From the NCBI RefSeq assembly GCF_022568815.1, contig NZ_JAKZHX010000003.1:248001-312000 (forward strand): 64,000 nucleotides of DNA. Direction: 5' to 3'. The stretch is from Undibacterium paludis. GTDB taxonomy: Bacteria > Pseudomonadota > Gammaproteobacteria > Burkholderiales > Burkholderiaceae_D. Position numbers and translations under genes: made by a program. Numbering within the stretch: position 1 is the first letter of the stretch; every line of letters begins with the position of its first letter. Of this stretch, positions 51,840-61,120 are shown piece after piece. The notes beneath the pieces are model-generated. The model saw nothing but the letters and a program-made list of their open reading frames with translations, searched no databases and was not told the origin of the DNA.

Positions 51840-54494
51840 TTAGAACTCGTACTTCTCCTTTCGTTGGATAAAAGCGTCTCTTCCTCCTTCCAGGATGCTA
51901 GCTACCTGATCTCGGATTAGCGGAACGTCTATTGACCCTTGCGCGTCTAAGCCTAGGCTTCCTTGGTTTTCGGATGCTGTAAAGACGCCTATCCATTCTG
52001 CATCGCCAAACACAGGAATATTCGCGTTGTGAGTTGTAAAAAGAAATTGCCGACAAGTCTTCGCTGCCCTTAACTCAGTCACGATACGATCGGCAATGAA
52101 GGCGTTATCCAAATTATCCTCTGGTTGGTCCATTAGCAGCGGATCGACATTTTCTAACAAAAGCATGTGCAAGATCGCCGTACATTGCTGACCCGTTGAG
52201 AGCTTGTTTAACGGACGAAATATGGCCTCGGCATCACCGTGGGCGACGTTTAAGGAGATGTCCACACGGTGCTCTATATCCAATGCTTCCAATTCCATAA
52301 TCTGAGACTTTTGGAGCTTGGCAAGAGCATCTGCCATCACTTGTGTAACACCCCAATCCCGCAGCACTGCGGCCGAACCATTTTTGATCGAGTCGGCCAA
52401 TGACAAAGGACTTATCGTCTTCACCTCCTCAATCCAAGCAAGCCGTTTTTCTCCAATTCCCTCCAACTTGCACCCGAGCAGGAAATTCTTAAGCGGTGTA
52501 CGATCAGCCTCAGGCACGATTTCTACTTTAACCTTCCCTTCAAGGAGTTTATTCAATTTTTTCGAAGCCGCTTTCAATGATTGAATACGTTGCGACCTCA
52601 AATCAAACAACTCGGCCAATAGATTACTTCTCTCCCGCAACAAGATGTCGCGCTGCCCCTCACTAGTGGAAAGACGAGATTTCATTGGATTAATACGCTC
52701 AATCTCCCCCAAAAGCTGCTGATAGGCAACGCCAACCTCCTGTCCGCTTTTTCCAGCCGTTGGAGGCAAGGTTCGTAATGCATTTACCAATTCGTCCTGG
52801 TGCCGATCACTTGCTCGTTGCCAGACATCAAATTGTGTAGAAAGCTGCTGCTGCCCTTGTTCCAGTAAGGTATTAATTAAGACCAGATTATCGGAAAAAT
52901 CTTGTTTGAGTTGCTCCAATGTCGTGCGCATGGCTATCAACTCGGCAGCGTCCGGTAACTCTTGAAGTGCTTGATCGTCAATAAACGTAAGGTCTGGTAA
53001 GCCATCTCCAATATCTACAATTTTGCCTCGAAGGCTTTGTACGCACTCGGTAGCAGCCTTGGCGATCTCGTTCTCCCTCGCTAGTAATGAGGTTTTGGCC
53101 AGTTTTCCCTTGATTCCTAAATCGTCAAATCCCCGAAGTCGCTCTTCCAATTTGGGTAAACTATCGACCTGTGCCTTCATATCGTCTAGGTCACCTAGAG
53201 ATTTCAAAAGCTTCTGCTGATTATCTTTCAAGCGTTTATGTACATTGGTACACTTTGCTTCGTACGTCCCATCCTGAGGAAGGAAGCGGTCCAACAACTG
53301 CACTCTACTAGCCTCGTCTTGAGCCAGCTCGTAAATCTCGTTCTGTCCATAAATTTCGATGCCTGGTAGCAAGTCGCGCGGAAGTAAGTTTGAGACATTG
53401 CCTTCCATATCACGTACCGTAGGCTGCTTACCATGGCGACGGGAAACGATGTATTGCTTGCTATTCTGAGCCGACGACACCACCGTAAGCTCAACTTCGC
53501 CACCGAATTTGCCAAGGTTCTCGGTGATGATTTGCTCGTGAAGCTTTTGAGCCTGCTTACCCTTTGGTGGCAAATCCAAAGCGTAACGAAGGCATTCGAG
53601 CAAGGTTGACTTACCGGTACCACGTCCACCTATAACAGTGTTAAGGTGACCAGAGAAGTCCAATCGAACACCATCCAGGTAGCCTCCCACCACAATCATA
53701 CGTACAATTTTGCCAATCGGGCTTTGCAACTGCTGCGAATTGAGGCGGATTCGAGATCCCGGATCAAGGAAGGCAACCTTGAACGCAGCGAAATTAGGTC
53801 GCGTCATCTTGATTAAACAGGTCGCCCCTTGAAGCTCCAAGTCGCCAGGCTTGGCAACATCCTTAGCATTGATTGCTGCCACAGGACGCTCGCGTCTATA
53901 ACCGTCATCCTTGTTCAAAAACACTTTACGATAAAAGTCGCCCTCAATAGTCTTCAGGTCGTCTATTGATCCCGGGATTTGAGCTGCACGGAGCTTGGAA
54001 TGTTTCCAAACGTGATCCAGTCGATTTTTCAGCAGCCCACTGTTATGCGTACAATGCGCTGCGTAAATAAAGCCTCCGAGTTGATCAACTTCGTCGATCA
54101 ACACTTCCGAACTCAGAAGAGAAGGCCGGATACCGTCAGCTGGATCATGCAACTTGAGACTCCCAAGATAACGGTCAAGCTGCTGAACTGTAGTGTCCTC
54201 TGGAAAGAGACAAACGTAGTGAGTCTTGTCGTTCGAGGCAATCTCGAAACCGGGAAAAACCACGATCCTATGCATTTGTAGTACCTGACGCAAGGCATCA
54301 ACGCTGATCACACTACCATGATCAGCCAAACCTACAACCTTGATTTCGAGCTCAAGGCACCTTTGGAGAAGTGCTTGATTATAATTTACCTCATCCAGAC
54401 CATGATCTGTCCCTCTGTAAGTGCTGTTATAGTTAAAAGTATTAACTTGCAGCGCACAGCGCCAAAATCTTGCATAGGTGTATTGATCGCTCAT
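51840..54494 (-). CDS. PHP-domain AAA/SMC-like ATPase of the TrlF/Ppl type (candidate defence gene)
   Basis: An 884-residue protein. The N-terminal PHP phosphoesterase-like region (about 15-250) shows VVGLADHGS, VFPGFEIAS and GGFIYAAHCTHN, which hold candidate metal ligands. An SMC/ABC-type ATPase follows: Walker A GGRGTGKST at 289-297, a long helical coiled-coil-like middle (about 420-700), the LSTGQQCTAILHMLLL signature, Walker B LLMDQPEDNLD near 785, and an FTTHNANIP switch. This is the layout of TrlF-family and Ppl proteins, the latter reported as a single-gene anti-phage system. ATG 54494 is preferred because GGGAGGAAT precedes it; ATG 54518 would add 8 residues. It looks more AT-rich than its neighbours and sits next to tRNA-Leu. 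Confidence 0.85.
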   Translation of the reverse strand: MSDQYTYARFWRCALQVNTFNYNSTYRGTDHGLDEVNYNQALLQRCLELEIKVVGLADHGSVISVDALRQVLQMHRIVVFPGFEIASNDKTHYVCLFPEDTTVQQLDRYLGSLKLHDPADGIRPSLLSSEVLIDEVDQLGGFIYAAHCTHNSGLLKNRLDHVWKHSKLRAAQIPGSIDDLKTIEGDFYRKVFLNKDDGYRRERPVAAINAKDVAKPGDLELQGATCLIKMTRPNFAAFKVAFLDPGSRIRLNSQQLQSPIGKIVRMIVVGGYLDGVRLDFSGHLNTVIGGRGTGKSTLLECLRYALDLPPKGKQAQKLHEQIITENLGKFGGEVELTVVSSAQNSKQYIVSRRHGKQPTVRDMEGNVSNLLPRDLLPGIEIYGQNEIYELAQDEASRVQLLDRFLPQDGTYEAKCTNVHKRLKDNQQKLLKSLGDLDDMKAQVDSLPKLEERLRGFDDLGIKGKLAKTSLLARENEIAKAATECVQSLRGKIVDIGDGLPDLTFIDDQALQELPDAAELIAMRTTLEQLKQDFSDNLVLINTLLEQGQQQLSTQFDVWQRASDRHQDELVNALRTLPPTAGKSGQEVGVAYQQLLGEIERINPMKSRLSTSEGQRDILLRERSNLLAELFDLRSQRIQSLKAASKKLNKLLEGKVKVEIVPEADRTPLKNFLLGCKLEGIGEKRLAWIEEVKTISPLSLADSIKNGSAAVLRDWGVTQVMADALAKLQKSQIMELEALDIEHRVDISLNVAHGDAEAIFRPLNKLSTGQQCTAILHMLLLENVDPLLMDQPEDNLDNAFIADRIVTELRAAKTCRQFLFTTHNANIPVFGDAEWIGVFTASENQGSLGLDAQGSIDVPLIRDQVASILEGGRDAFIQRKEKYEF

Positions 54495-54695
54495 ATTCCT
54501 CCCTGGATCGCCCGACATGGCCCAATAACCCTTGTTTATGCAGCGATCTGTGTACGCTACGAGGCATCCGATTTACAAACATTTGCCATTTTCACATCTA
54601 TCAAGATTAATCGGCGTAGTTATGTTGTAAAAAAAGCGTAATAAGGAAAAGAAAAATATTATTTAAAGTGGATTATTACGTATTTGCGCAGGCAA

Positions 54696-54741
54696 CAAAA
54701 ACCCTACAGAACCTTGATTTTATTGGCTTTGCGGGGTTTTG
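54696..54741 (-). terminator. possible long-loop terminator after tRNA-Leu
   Basis: CAAAA(A)CCC and GGG(G)TTTTG lie at the two ends (54696-54704 and 54733-54741). On the minus strand the distal arm runs into a T-rich stretch. The loop is long (about 28 nt), so strength is doubtful. It lies 24 bp beyond the tRNA 3' end. Confidence 0.4.
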
Positions 54742-54764
54742 TGATGATATGTGATGTAAGTACG

Positions 54765-54857
54765 TGGTGCCCGAGGCCGGAATCGAACCGGCACGCCCCT
54801 TTTACGGAAAGCGGCGGATTTTAAGTCCGATGTGTCTACCTATTTCACCACTCGGGC
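54765..54857 (-). tRNA. tRNA-Leu (anticodon TAA)
   Basis: Reverse complement begins GCCCGAG and ends CTCGGGC-A-CCA, so CCA is encoded. The anticodon loop CTTAAAA gives TAA. A long variable arm around CCGCCGCTTTCCGTAAAAGG marks it as class II, and the T-loop reads GGTTCGATTCC. It is last of a five-tRNA array and has its own promoter. Confidence 0.95.
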
Positions 54858-54868
54858 CCACTACTACA

Positions 54869-54897
54869 ACTATACATTAGCGAATGGCTAATGTCAG
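54869..54897 (-). promoter_or_regulatory. sigma-70 promoter of tRNA-Leu, with a dyad in the spacer
   Basis: On the minus strand CTGACA (54897-54892), a 17-bp spacer, and TATAGT (54874-54869). The -10 ends 12 bp before the tRNA 5' end. The spacer is itself a dyad (CATTAGC/GCTAATG, 54875-54893). Confidence 0.75.
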
Positions 54898-54901
54898 TCC
54901 T

Positions 54902-54930
54902 GAAAAAAAAGCGCTCTAAAGCGCTTTTTT
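54902..54930 (-). terminator. intrinsic terminator downstream of tRNA-Cys
   Basis: AAAAAAGCGCT (54905-54915) pairs with 54920-54930 around a 4-nt loop. On the minus strand it is followed by a run of Ts (through 54903). It lies between tRNA-Cys and the tRNA-Leu promoter. Confidence 0.85.
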
Positions 54931-54935
54931 GAATT

Positions 54936-55009
54936 TGGAGGCGGGGGTCGGGATCGAACCGGCGTCTACGGCTTTGCAGGCCGCTGCATAACCACTTTGC
55001 TACCCCGCC
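54936..55009 (-). tRNA. tRNA-Cys (anticodon GCA)
   Basis: Reverse complement begins GGCGGGG, ends CCCCGCC-T-CCA with CCA encoded, 74 nt. The anticodon loop CTGCAAA gives GCA. T-loop GGTTCGATCCC. Confidence 0.95.
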
Positions 55010-55084
55010 AGGGGTGCTATCTCAGGTTGATGCCTGACTTTGCTATTGTGCCAGACATCGATGCTGAAATGCGGTGCAACTGAA

Positions 55085-55110
55085 TAAAAAAGGGAAGCTG
55101 TGCTTCCCTT
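55085..55110 (-). terminator. intrinsic terminator after the tRNA-Gly triplet
   Basis: AAGGGAAGC (55090-55098) pairs with 55102-55110 around a 3-nt loop; on the minus strand a six-T stretch follows. It separates the three tRNA-Gly genes from tRNA-Cys. Confidence 0.8.
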
Positions 55111-55117
55111 CAGAATC

Positions 55118-55193
55118 TGGAGCGGGAGAAGAGTCTCGAACTCTCGACCTCAACCTTGGCAAGGTTGCGCTCTACCAACTGAGCTACTCCCGC
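55118..55193 (-). tRNA. tRNA-Gly (anticodon GCC), copy 1
   Basis: Reverse complement begins GCGGGAG and ends CTCCCGC-T-CCA, 76 nt with CCA. The anticodon loop TTGCCAA gives GCC. It appears identical to the two other copies. Confidence 0.96.
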
Positions 55194-55229
55194 AGATATG
55201 CTGCTGATACTTCAGGTACTACGCCATTT

Positions 55230-55305
55230 TGGAGCGGGAGAAGAGTCTCGAACTCTCGACCTCAACCTTGGCAAGGTTGCGCTCTACCAACTGAGCTACT
55301 CCCGC
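55230..55305 (-). tRNA. tRNA-Gly (anticodon GCC), copy 2
   Basis: Same 76-nt sequence as copy 1, 36 bp away. The spacers between copies are unrelated, so the tRNA bodies alone are conserved. Confidence 0.96.
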
Positions 55306-55356
55306 ATTTTTACTACTGTACTGCCCTACTGTTTTCGCTGCCATCCAAAAATTTTT

Positions 55357-55432
55357 TGGAGCGGGAGAAGAGTCTCGAACTCTCGACCTCAACCTTGGCA
55401 AGGTTGCGCTCTACCAACTGAGCTACTCCCGC
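55357..55432 (-). tRNA. tRNA-Gly (anticodon GCC), copy 3
   Basis: Same 76-nt sequence as copies 1 and 2. It is the first tRNA of the array and lies 17 bp after a consensus sigma-70 -10 box. Confidence 0.96.
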
Positions 55433-55448
55433 GTTGCGAAAGACCAGA

Positions 55449-55476
55449 ATTATATATCATCCAGCCAATATGTCAA
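55449..55476 (-). promoter_or_regulatory. consensus sigma-70 promoter of the tRNA-Gly array
   Basis: On the minus strand TTGACA (55476-55471), a 16-bp spacer and TATAAT (55454-55449). Both hexamers are perfect. It drives the tRNA-Gly triplet independently of pgsA. Confidence 0.9.
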
Positions 55477-55500
55477 CCGCCCATCTGTTCTCATTGCCAA

Positions 55501-56085
55501 TTACCCCATCTTGTCGGTGGTTTCCTTGATCAGGGGCCAGGCTTTACGCAGGTAATAGAACATGGACCAGACTGTCAGGACGGCGGCAATCAGCAGCAGC
55601 CATGAGCCAAAGACTTTGGTGTCTATCATGCCAAACAGCAAGTCGTAATACAGCAGCATGGGGATGGCGACCATTTGCGCCGTGGTCTTGATCTTGCCCA
55701 GGTTGCTGACTGCCACGGACTTGGAAGCGCCTATCAGCGCCATCCATTCACGCAAGGCGGAAATGGTGATTTCACGACCGATGATGACGAAGGCAATGAC
55801 GGCATTGACACGATCAAGCTGCACCAGCACCAGCAAGGCGCCGGCCACCATCAGTTTATCGGCCACCGGGTCCAGGAAAGCACCAAAGGATGAGGTCTGG
55901 TTCCAGCGGCGTGCCAGGAAACCGTCAAACCAGTCGGTGACTGCGGCGACGATAAAAACAATGGTCGATGCCAGGCCTTTTTCAAACGGGCTCAACCAGA
56001 CGTCAGGCAGATAAAAAACACCAACCACCAGCGGTATCAGGGCCACGCGCAACCAGGTCAGCAAAATAGGAAAATTGAAAGGCAT
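55501..56085 (-). CDS. pgsA: CDP-diacylglycerol-glycerol-3-phosphate 3-phosphatidyltransferase
   Basis: PgsA makes phosphatidylglycerol phosphate in the inner membrane, the committed step to phosphatidylglycerol. The 194-residue polytopic protein carries the CDP-alcohol motif in DWFDGFLARRWNQTSSFG and AFLDPVADK, where the Asp residues bind metal. NFPILLTWLRVALIPLVV is the first helix region. The order uvrC-pgsA-tRNA-Gly-tRNA-Cys-tRNA-Leu is also found in E. coli. Confidence 0.95.
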   Translation of the reverse strand: MPFNFPILLTWLRVALIPLVVGVFYLPDVWLSPFEKGLASTIVFIVAAVTDWFDGFLARRWNQTSSFGAFLDPVADKLMVAGALLVLVQLDRVNAVIAFVIIGREITISALREWMALIGASKSVAVSNLGKIKTTAQMVAIPMLLYYDLLFGMIDTKVFGSWLLLIAAVLTVWSMFYYLRKAWPLIKETTDKMG

Positions 56086-56217
56086 GTTTTTTTATCTTTT
56101 TTAACCGCTATATACACCAGGGATACATCAAAAACACATCAGGAATGCGTCAGTAAAAAATCAGTAGCGTTCGCTGCAATACAGACCAATGCAGACATAT
56201 GACGCAATTATATTTCC

Positions 56218-58098
56218 CTATCGCAGCCTCTTGTAAATTTCTTCTGCCAATTGGCGGGAAATACCGACAACACTGGCCAGGTCTTCGACGCTGGCATCGC
56301 TGACACCTTTCAAACCGCCAAAACGCACCAGCAGGCGCTGGCGGCGCTTGGGGCCTATGCCTTCGATTTCTTCCAGTTGCGAAGTCTGCCTGGCCTTGTC
56401 GCGTTTGGCGCGCATGCCGGTGATGGCGAAGCGGTGGGCTTCGTCGCGTATCTGGGCGATCAGCATGAGGGCTGCTGATTCCTTGCCCAGTTCTTTTTCT
56501 TCGCGCCCGTCAACGAATACCAGGGTTTCCAGGCCGACCTTGCGCCCCTCGCCTTTGGCAACGCCGACGATGAGGCTGATATCAAGACCAAGTTCGACAA
56601 ATACCTGCCTGGCCATTTCAACCTGGCCCTTGCCACCATCGATCAGCACGATGTCGGGCATGCGGCGTTCATTGGTCTCATCGCCGCCGGTGTCACCACT
56701 TGCGACTTTTTCATAACGACGGAACAATACCTGGCGCATGGCGGCATAGTCGTCGCCACCGGTAATGTCCTTGATGTTGAATCTGCGGTATTCGCCATTT
56801 TGCATGGCGTGATGATGGAACACCACGCAGGATGCCTGGGTTGCCTCGCCTTGGGTGTGGCTGATATCAAAACATTCGACGCGCAGCTCTTCCAGGTTTT
56901 CAATATCAAGCTCCAGCACGGTCGCCAGGGCGCGTGTACGCGCCTGCTGCGAACCTTGCTCGGACAACATGCGCGCCAGGGCCAGTTTCGCGCCCTTGAC
57001 GGCCATATCCAGCCAGGCGCGGCGCTGCTCTTGCGGCTGGAACGACAGATTGATCCTATGCCCGCATTGCTCCGCCAGGGCCAGCATCAGGTCGGGTGCA
57101 TCCAGCTCCACATTCATCACCAGGGTATGCGGGATGAACTGGTCAACATAATGCTGCGCCAGAAAGGCGGAGATCACCTCTACTTCGATGTCATTTTCTG
57201 CGACGCTGACAGCATCATCCACATGGGTGGGGAAATAGGCACGATCGCCAAGATGCCGCCCGCCCCTGACCATGGCCAGGTTGACACAGGCGCGACCGCC
57301 CTCCACCACGACCGCCAGGATATCGATATCGACATCACCCGCTGTTTCCATGCTTTGCTGATGCAAGACCTTGGACAGGGCTGACATCTGGTTGCGCACC
57401 AGGGCTGCCTGTTCGAACTTGAGGTCGGTCGCAAAAGCCAGCATTTTCTTTTCCAGGTTTTGCATGACTTCGAGCTGGCGGCCGCGCAAGAAATCGGCAG
57501 CATGATTCACATCCTGCTGGTAGTCTTCTGGCGAAATGATGTTCACGCAAGGTGCGCTGCAGCGATTGATCTGGTGTAGCAGACAGGGGCGCGTGCGGTT
57601 GGCAAAGACGCTGTCTTCGCAACTGCGCAGCAAGAAGACTCTTTGCAATATCTGCATGGACTCTTTCACCGCCCAGCTTGAGGGGAAAGGGCCAAAGTAT
57701 TGATGCTTTTTGTCGATGGCCCCGCGGTAATACATCATGCGCGGTGTTTTTTCTGTCGTCAGCTTCAGATAGGGGTATGACTTGTCATCCCTGAACAGGA
57801 TGTTGTAGCGCGGTTTCAGGGCCTTGATGAGGTTATTCTCAAGGATCAGCGCTTCTGCTTCACTACGGGTGACGGTGGTTTCCAGCCTGGCGATTTTTTC
57901 CACCATCATGGCGATGCGTGGGCTGGACAGGTTTTTCAGGAAATAGCTCGACACCCGCTTTTTCAGGTCGCGCGCCTTGCCGACATACAATACCTGGTCC
58001 TGACTGTCGAAATAGCGGTAAACGCCAGGCAGGTTGGGCAGTTTGGCAACCAGGTCCAGCACTTGCTGGCGCGCTTCTGAAATAAGGGGCTCGGTCAT
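56218..58098 (-). CDS. uvrC: UvrABC excinuclease subunit C
   Basis: UvrC makes both incisions in nucleotide excision repair. The 626-residue protein has the GIY-YIG nuclease domain ([20 protein letters not shown]), the UVR motif region that binds UvrB ([23 protein letters not shown]), the RNase H-like nuclease ([28 protein letters not shown]) and C-terminal helix-hairpin-helix motifs ([19 protein letters not shown]). It lies 7 bp after acpS. Confidence 0.97.
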   Translation of the reverse strand: MTEPLISEARQQVLDLVAKLPNLPGVYRYFDSQDQVLYVGKARDLKKRVSSYFLKNLSSPRIAMMVEKIARLETTVTRSEAEALILENNLIKALKPRYNILFRDDKSYPYLKLTTEKTPRMMYYRGAIDKKHQYFGPFPSSWAVKESMQILQRVFLLRSCEDSVFANRTRPCLLHQINRCSAPCVNIISPEDYQQDVNHAADFLRGRQLEVMQNLEKKMLAFATDLKFEQAALVRNQMSALSKVLHQQSMETAGDVDIDILAVVVEGGRACVNLAMVRGGRHLGDRAYFPTHVDDAVSVAENDIEVEVISAFLAQHYVDQFIPHTLVMNVELDAPDLMLALAEQCGHRINLSFQPQEQRRAWLDMAVKGAKLALARMLSEQGSQQARTRALATVLELDIENLEELRVECFDISHTQGEATQASCVVFHHHAMQNGEYRRFNIKDITGGDDYAAMRQVLFRRYEKVASGDTGGDETNERRMPDIVLIDGGKGQVEMARQVFVELGLDISLIVGVAKGEGRKVGLETLVFVDGREEKELGKESAALMLIAQIRDEAHRFAITGMRAKRDKARQTSQLEEIEGIGPKRRQRLLVRFGGLKGVSDASVEDLASVVGISRQLAEEIYKRLR

Positions 58099-58105
58099 GA
58101 TGCGA

Positions 58106-58528
58106 TTATTGTGCAGCGGAAGTCGCTACTGTAGCAGACAAGCTTTCAACGATCACAAAGGCAATGGCATAGTCAGTTTCATCACTGATAGAGATGCGTG
58201 CCTGCAAGGAGCGTTCTTGCATCCATTGCTGCAAGGGGCCTGTCAAATAAGCTTCCGGTTGCCCCAGGTCATTGTTCAGGGTTTGCATGGCATGCCAGTT
58301 CATGGGGTCGCGCATACCCAGACCGATGGCTTTGGAAAAGGCTTCTTTGGCGGCAAAGCGGGTCGCCAGGTAGCGCAGGCCACGCGCCTCTACCAGGGCT
58401 TTGCGTTCGCTATAAATCTTGAATTCTTCTGGCCCCAGGATTTTTTCTGCAAAGCGCTCACCATTGCGCGTCAATGCATCTTGCATGCGCGATATCTGGA
58501 CGATGTCTGTGCCTATGCCGTAAATCAT
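58106..58528 (-). CDS. acpS: holo-acyl-carrier-protein synthase
   Basis: AcpS attaches 4'-phosphopantetheine from CoA to acyl carrier protein. The 140-residue protein has [12 protein letters not shown] at the start (with metal-binding Asp) and [15 protein letters not shown] (with Glu and Lys). It follows pdxJ by 15 bp, the usual betaproteobacterial order. Confidence 0.96.
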   Translation of the reverse strand: MIYGIGTDIVQISRMQDALTRNGERFAEKILGPEEFKIYSERKALVEARGLRYLATRFAAKEAFSKAIGLGMRDPMNWHAMQTLNNDLGQPEAYLTGPLQQWMQERSLQARISISDETDYAIAFVIVESLSATVATSAAQ

Positions 58529-58543
58529 GTCAGGTAAATGGTT

Positions 58544-59305
58544 TCAAATAGGTGCCTGCAATCGGGCCTTGACCATCAGGGCTTTCATGTCGCTGACTGC
58601 TTTTTGCCAGCCGACAAACAGGGCTTGGGCGACGATGGCATGGCCAATATTGAGTTCAGAAATTTCTGCTATCGCGGCAATGGCGGCAGTGTTGGTGTAA
58701 TGCAGGCCATGTCCGGCATTGACCTTTAAGCCATGGCGTATGCCTGTAATTGCCCCCACCTGAATACGTTGCAGTTCTTGTGCCTGCAGCAGAGCATCAT
58801 GTGCTTCTGCGTAGCGGCCTGTGTGCAGTTCGATGACGCCAGCGCCGGTTTCTGCGCTGGCTTGTATCTGCCGTTCGTCAGCATCGATGAACAGCGACAC
58901 ACGTATGTCTGCTGCCTGCAATTGCCTGACAGCGGCTTGCACCTGGGTGAAATAACGAACTACATCAAGACCGCCTTCTGTCGTCACCTCTTCACGTCGC
59001 TCTGGCACCAGGCAAACATCATGCGGTTTGATGCGGCAGGCGAAATCGATCATTTCGCTGGTGACTGCTGCTTCCAGGTTCATGCGTGTCAGCAGACGCG
59101 GGCGTAACTGCTCGACGTCAGCATCCTTTATATGGCGGCGGTCTTCACGCAGATGCAGGGTAATGCAGTCTGCGCCCGCCTCTTCTGCCAGCAAGGCTGC
59201 CTGCAAAGGATCGGGATAGGTGGTGCCACGCGCATTGCGCAAGGTGGCCACATGGTCGATGTTGACACCGAGGTCGATCAATTGGGTTTGCTGATGGATA
59301 TTCAT
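58544..59305 (-). CDS. pdxJ: pyridoxine 5'-phosphate synthase
   Basis: PdxJ condenses 1-deoxy-D-xylulose 5-phosphate with 3-amino-2-oxopropyl phosphate to pyridoxine 5'-phosphate. The 253-residue TIM barrel has [52 protein letters not shown], and [10 protein letters not shown] near the end. It overlaps recO by 4 bp (ATGA), so translation is coupled. Confidence 0.97.
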   Translation of the reverse strand: MNIHQQTQLIDLGVNIDHVATLRNARGTTYPDPLQAALLAEEAGADCITLHLREDRRHIKDADVEQLRPRLLTRMNLEAAVTSEMIDFACRIKPHDVCLVPERREEVTTEGGLDVVRYFTQVQAAVRQLQAADIRVSLFIDADERQIQASAETGAGVIELHTGRYAEAHDALLQAQELQRIQVGAITGIRHGLKVNAGHGLHYTNTAAIAAIAEISELNIGHAIVAQALFVGWQKAVSDMKALMVKARLQAPI

Positions 59306-60201
59306 AGGTTCTGCAGATCGATCAGTATCTGCCGGGTATTCAGGCTGGCGCCATGCAAGTGATGGGCGAGCAAAAAGCGCATCAGGAGTTTGCTTTGCAA
59401 TTGCGTACTTTGCTCAGTATAGTCGCCCTTGTGCATGGCCAGCAAAGTCTTGCCACTGACTCTTGGTACATTGTCAGCGGGCATGGCTGGCCGCGGGCCT
59501 CGCTCCGGGTCCAGCACATAGAACTGTTCAGCCTGCACACGTTCGCGTTGCTGGGTGCAACGCGTCAGGTCACCAAGCAGGCCCGACTCACGCAACAGGG
59601 CCAGTTCAAAACGGCGCAGGACGATGGTGGCCGGCTCATCGTGCGCCAGCTGGTTCAGTGTGGAGACATACAGGTCGAACAGGTCGGGATGCGCTTCATC
59701 GCGCAGCAAAAACTTGACCAGCAATTCATTCAGGTAAAAGCCGCATAGCAAGGCTGACTTTTCCAGCGGCAGCATGCCCCCTACCCAGTCTGCCGTGGTC
59801 AGCGTGCGTATCTCGCCCTTGCCTGTCCAACCCAACTGCAGGGGCTGAAAGGTTTGCAAAACGCTGCGCAATTGCGAATGTGGCCGTTTGGCCCCTTTTG
59901 CTACCAGAGCAATGCGTCCATGATCACGCGTCAATACATCGATGATGAGGCTGGTTTCTTTGTAGGGCCAGGAGTGCAGGACAAAGCCTGGTTGCTCCAG
60001 AATGCGAATTTCTTTGGCAGCAGGTCTTGCAGGTTTATTGGCGCTTGATTTCACCGGTGCGGCTTTACTGCTGCGCGCGCGCGTCTTTTTGACGGCAACA
60101 ACATCAGTGACCGCATCAGTCGCTACATTAGCAGCGGCGGCAGGCAGCGCACTTACCTCTGTGCCCAGGTCTTCCGCTGCGGTGACTGCCTGCTCAGTCA
60201 T
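59302..60201 (-). CDS. recO: DNA repair protein RecO
   Basis: RecO loads RecA with RecR in the RecFOR pathway. The recognisable OB-fold start [23 protein letters not shown] begins at about residue 67; before it lies a low-complexity Ala/Lys-rich leader. The centre has [22 protein letters not shown] and [10 protein letters not shown]. From ATG 60201 it has 299 residues, longer than E. coli RecO (242) because of that leader. No zinc cysteines are seen, as in other proteobacterial RecO. TTG 60207 is an alternative start. It follows era by 8 bp. Confidence 0.93.
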   Translation of the reverse strand: MTEQAVTAAEDLGTEVSALPAAAANVATDAVTDVVAVKKTRARSSKAAPVKSSANKPARPAAKEIRILEQPGFVLHSWPYKETSLIIDVLTRDHGRIALVAKGAKRPHSQLRSVLQTFQPLQLGWTGKGEIRTLTTADWVGGMLPLEKSALLCGFYLNELLVKFLLRDEAHPDLFDLYVSTLNQLAHDEPATIVLRRFELALLRESGLLGDLTRCTQQRERVQAEQFYVLDPERGPRPAMPADNVPRVSGKTLLAMHKGDYTEQSTQLQSKLLMRFLLAHHLHGASLNTRQILIDLQNL

Positions 60202-60209
60202 GGACAATG

Positions 60210-61112
60210 TTACTCGTAACCGTAAGCACGCAATCCGGCTTCATTGTCTGCCCAACCAGATTTAACCTTGACCCAGATTTCCAGATAAACCGGGCCACCG
60301 AAGAGTTTTTCCATGTCCTGGCGTGATTGCGTTGAGATATCTTTCAAGCGCGCACCCTTGTTACCGATGACCATGGATTTATGACCATCGCGATCAACCA
60401 GGATGGCGACGAATACACGACGCAGATTACCTTCCTGCTCAAATTTTTCGATAAGAACGGTACTGGTATACGGCAATTCATCACCGACAAAGCGGAACAG
60501 CTTTTCCCTGACGATCTCTGCTGCCAGGAATTTTTCACTGCGGTCAGTGATGTCGTCTTCTGCAAACATTGGCGGATTCAGGGGCAGATACTTCCTGATT
60601 TCGCCTTCGAGATTTTCCAACTGAAAACGCAAAGTTGCCGACACAGGCACAATGGCTGCAAAAGGATGGAGCGCTGCCACCTTCTGCGCAAACGGCATCA
60701 TGACGGCCTTGTCCTTGACACGGTCAGATTTGTTGATAACCAGTATGCATGGTACATTTTTTGGCAGCAGATCAATGACCTGCTGGTCTGCCTGGCCAAA
60801 GGTGCCTGCTTCAATAATATAAAGAATGACGTCCGCAGCAGTCAGCGTCGTGGTCACCGTGCGATTGAGCGTGCGGTTCAGTGCATTCGAATGGCGAGTC
60901 TGGAAGCCTGGTGTATCAATGTAGACAAACTGGGTGTTGTCCGTGGTCTGGATACCGGTGATGCGATGCCTGGTTGTCTGCGCCTTGCGCGAAGTGATAC
61001 TGACCTTGGCGCCTATCAGTGCATTCATCAAGGTTGATTTGCCAACATTGGGGCGCCCGACGATGGCGATATAACCGCAGCGGAAATCAGGATTGTCTAT
61101 TAATTCAGTCAT
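60210..61112 (-). CDS. era: GTPase Era
   Basis: Era is an essential GTPase for 16S rRNA maturation and 30S assembly. The 300-residue protein has G1 [15 protein letters not shown]2/G3 around QTTRHRI and DTPGFQTR, G4 NKSDRV, and a C-terminal KH domain ([21 protein letters not shown]). It lies 8 bp after rnc; these two are usually cotranscribed. Confidence 0.97.
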   Translation of the reverse strand: MTELIDNPDFRCGYIAIVGRPNVGKSTLMNALIGAKVSITSRKAQTTRHRITGIQTTDNTQFVYIDTPGFQTRHSNALNRTLNRTVTTTLTAADVILYIIEAGTFGQADQQVIDLLPKNVPCILVINKSDRVKDKAVMMPFAQKVAALHPFAAIVPVSATLRFQLENLEGEIRKYLPLNPPMFAEDDITDRSEKFLAAEIVREKLFRFVGDELPYTSTVLIEKFEQEGNLRRVFVAILVDRDGHKSMVIGNKGARLKDISTQSRQDMEKLFGGPVYLEIWVKVKSGWADNEAGLRAYGYE

Positions 61113-61120
61113 GCAGTGAT

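Noticed and set aside
51433..54764. A complete integrative element around the Ppl-type gene
   Set aside because: No integrase and no direct repeat of the tRNA-Leu 3' end were seen on the far side, so only a hotspot position can be claimed.
55118..55432. CRISPR-like pattern of three identical repeats with spacers
   Set aside because: The repeats are three full tRNA-Gly(GCC) genes that fold as cloverleaves; the repeat unit (76 nt) is too long for CRISPR.
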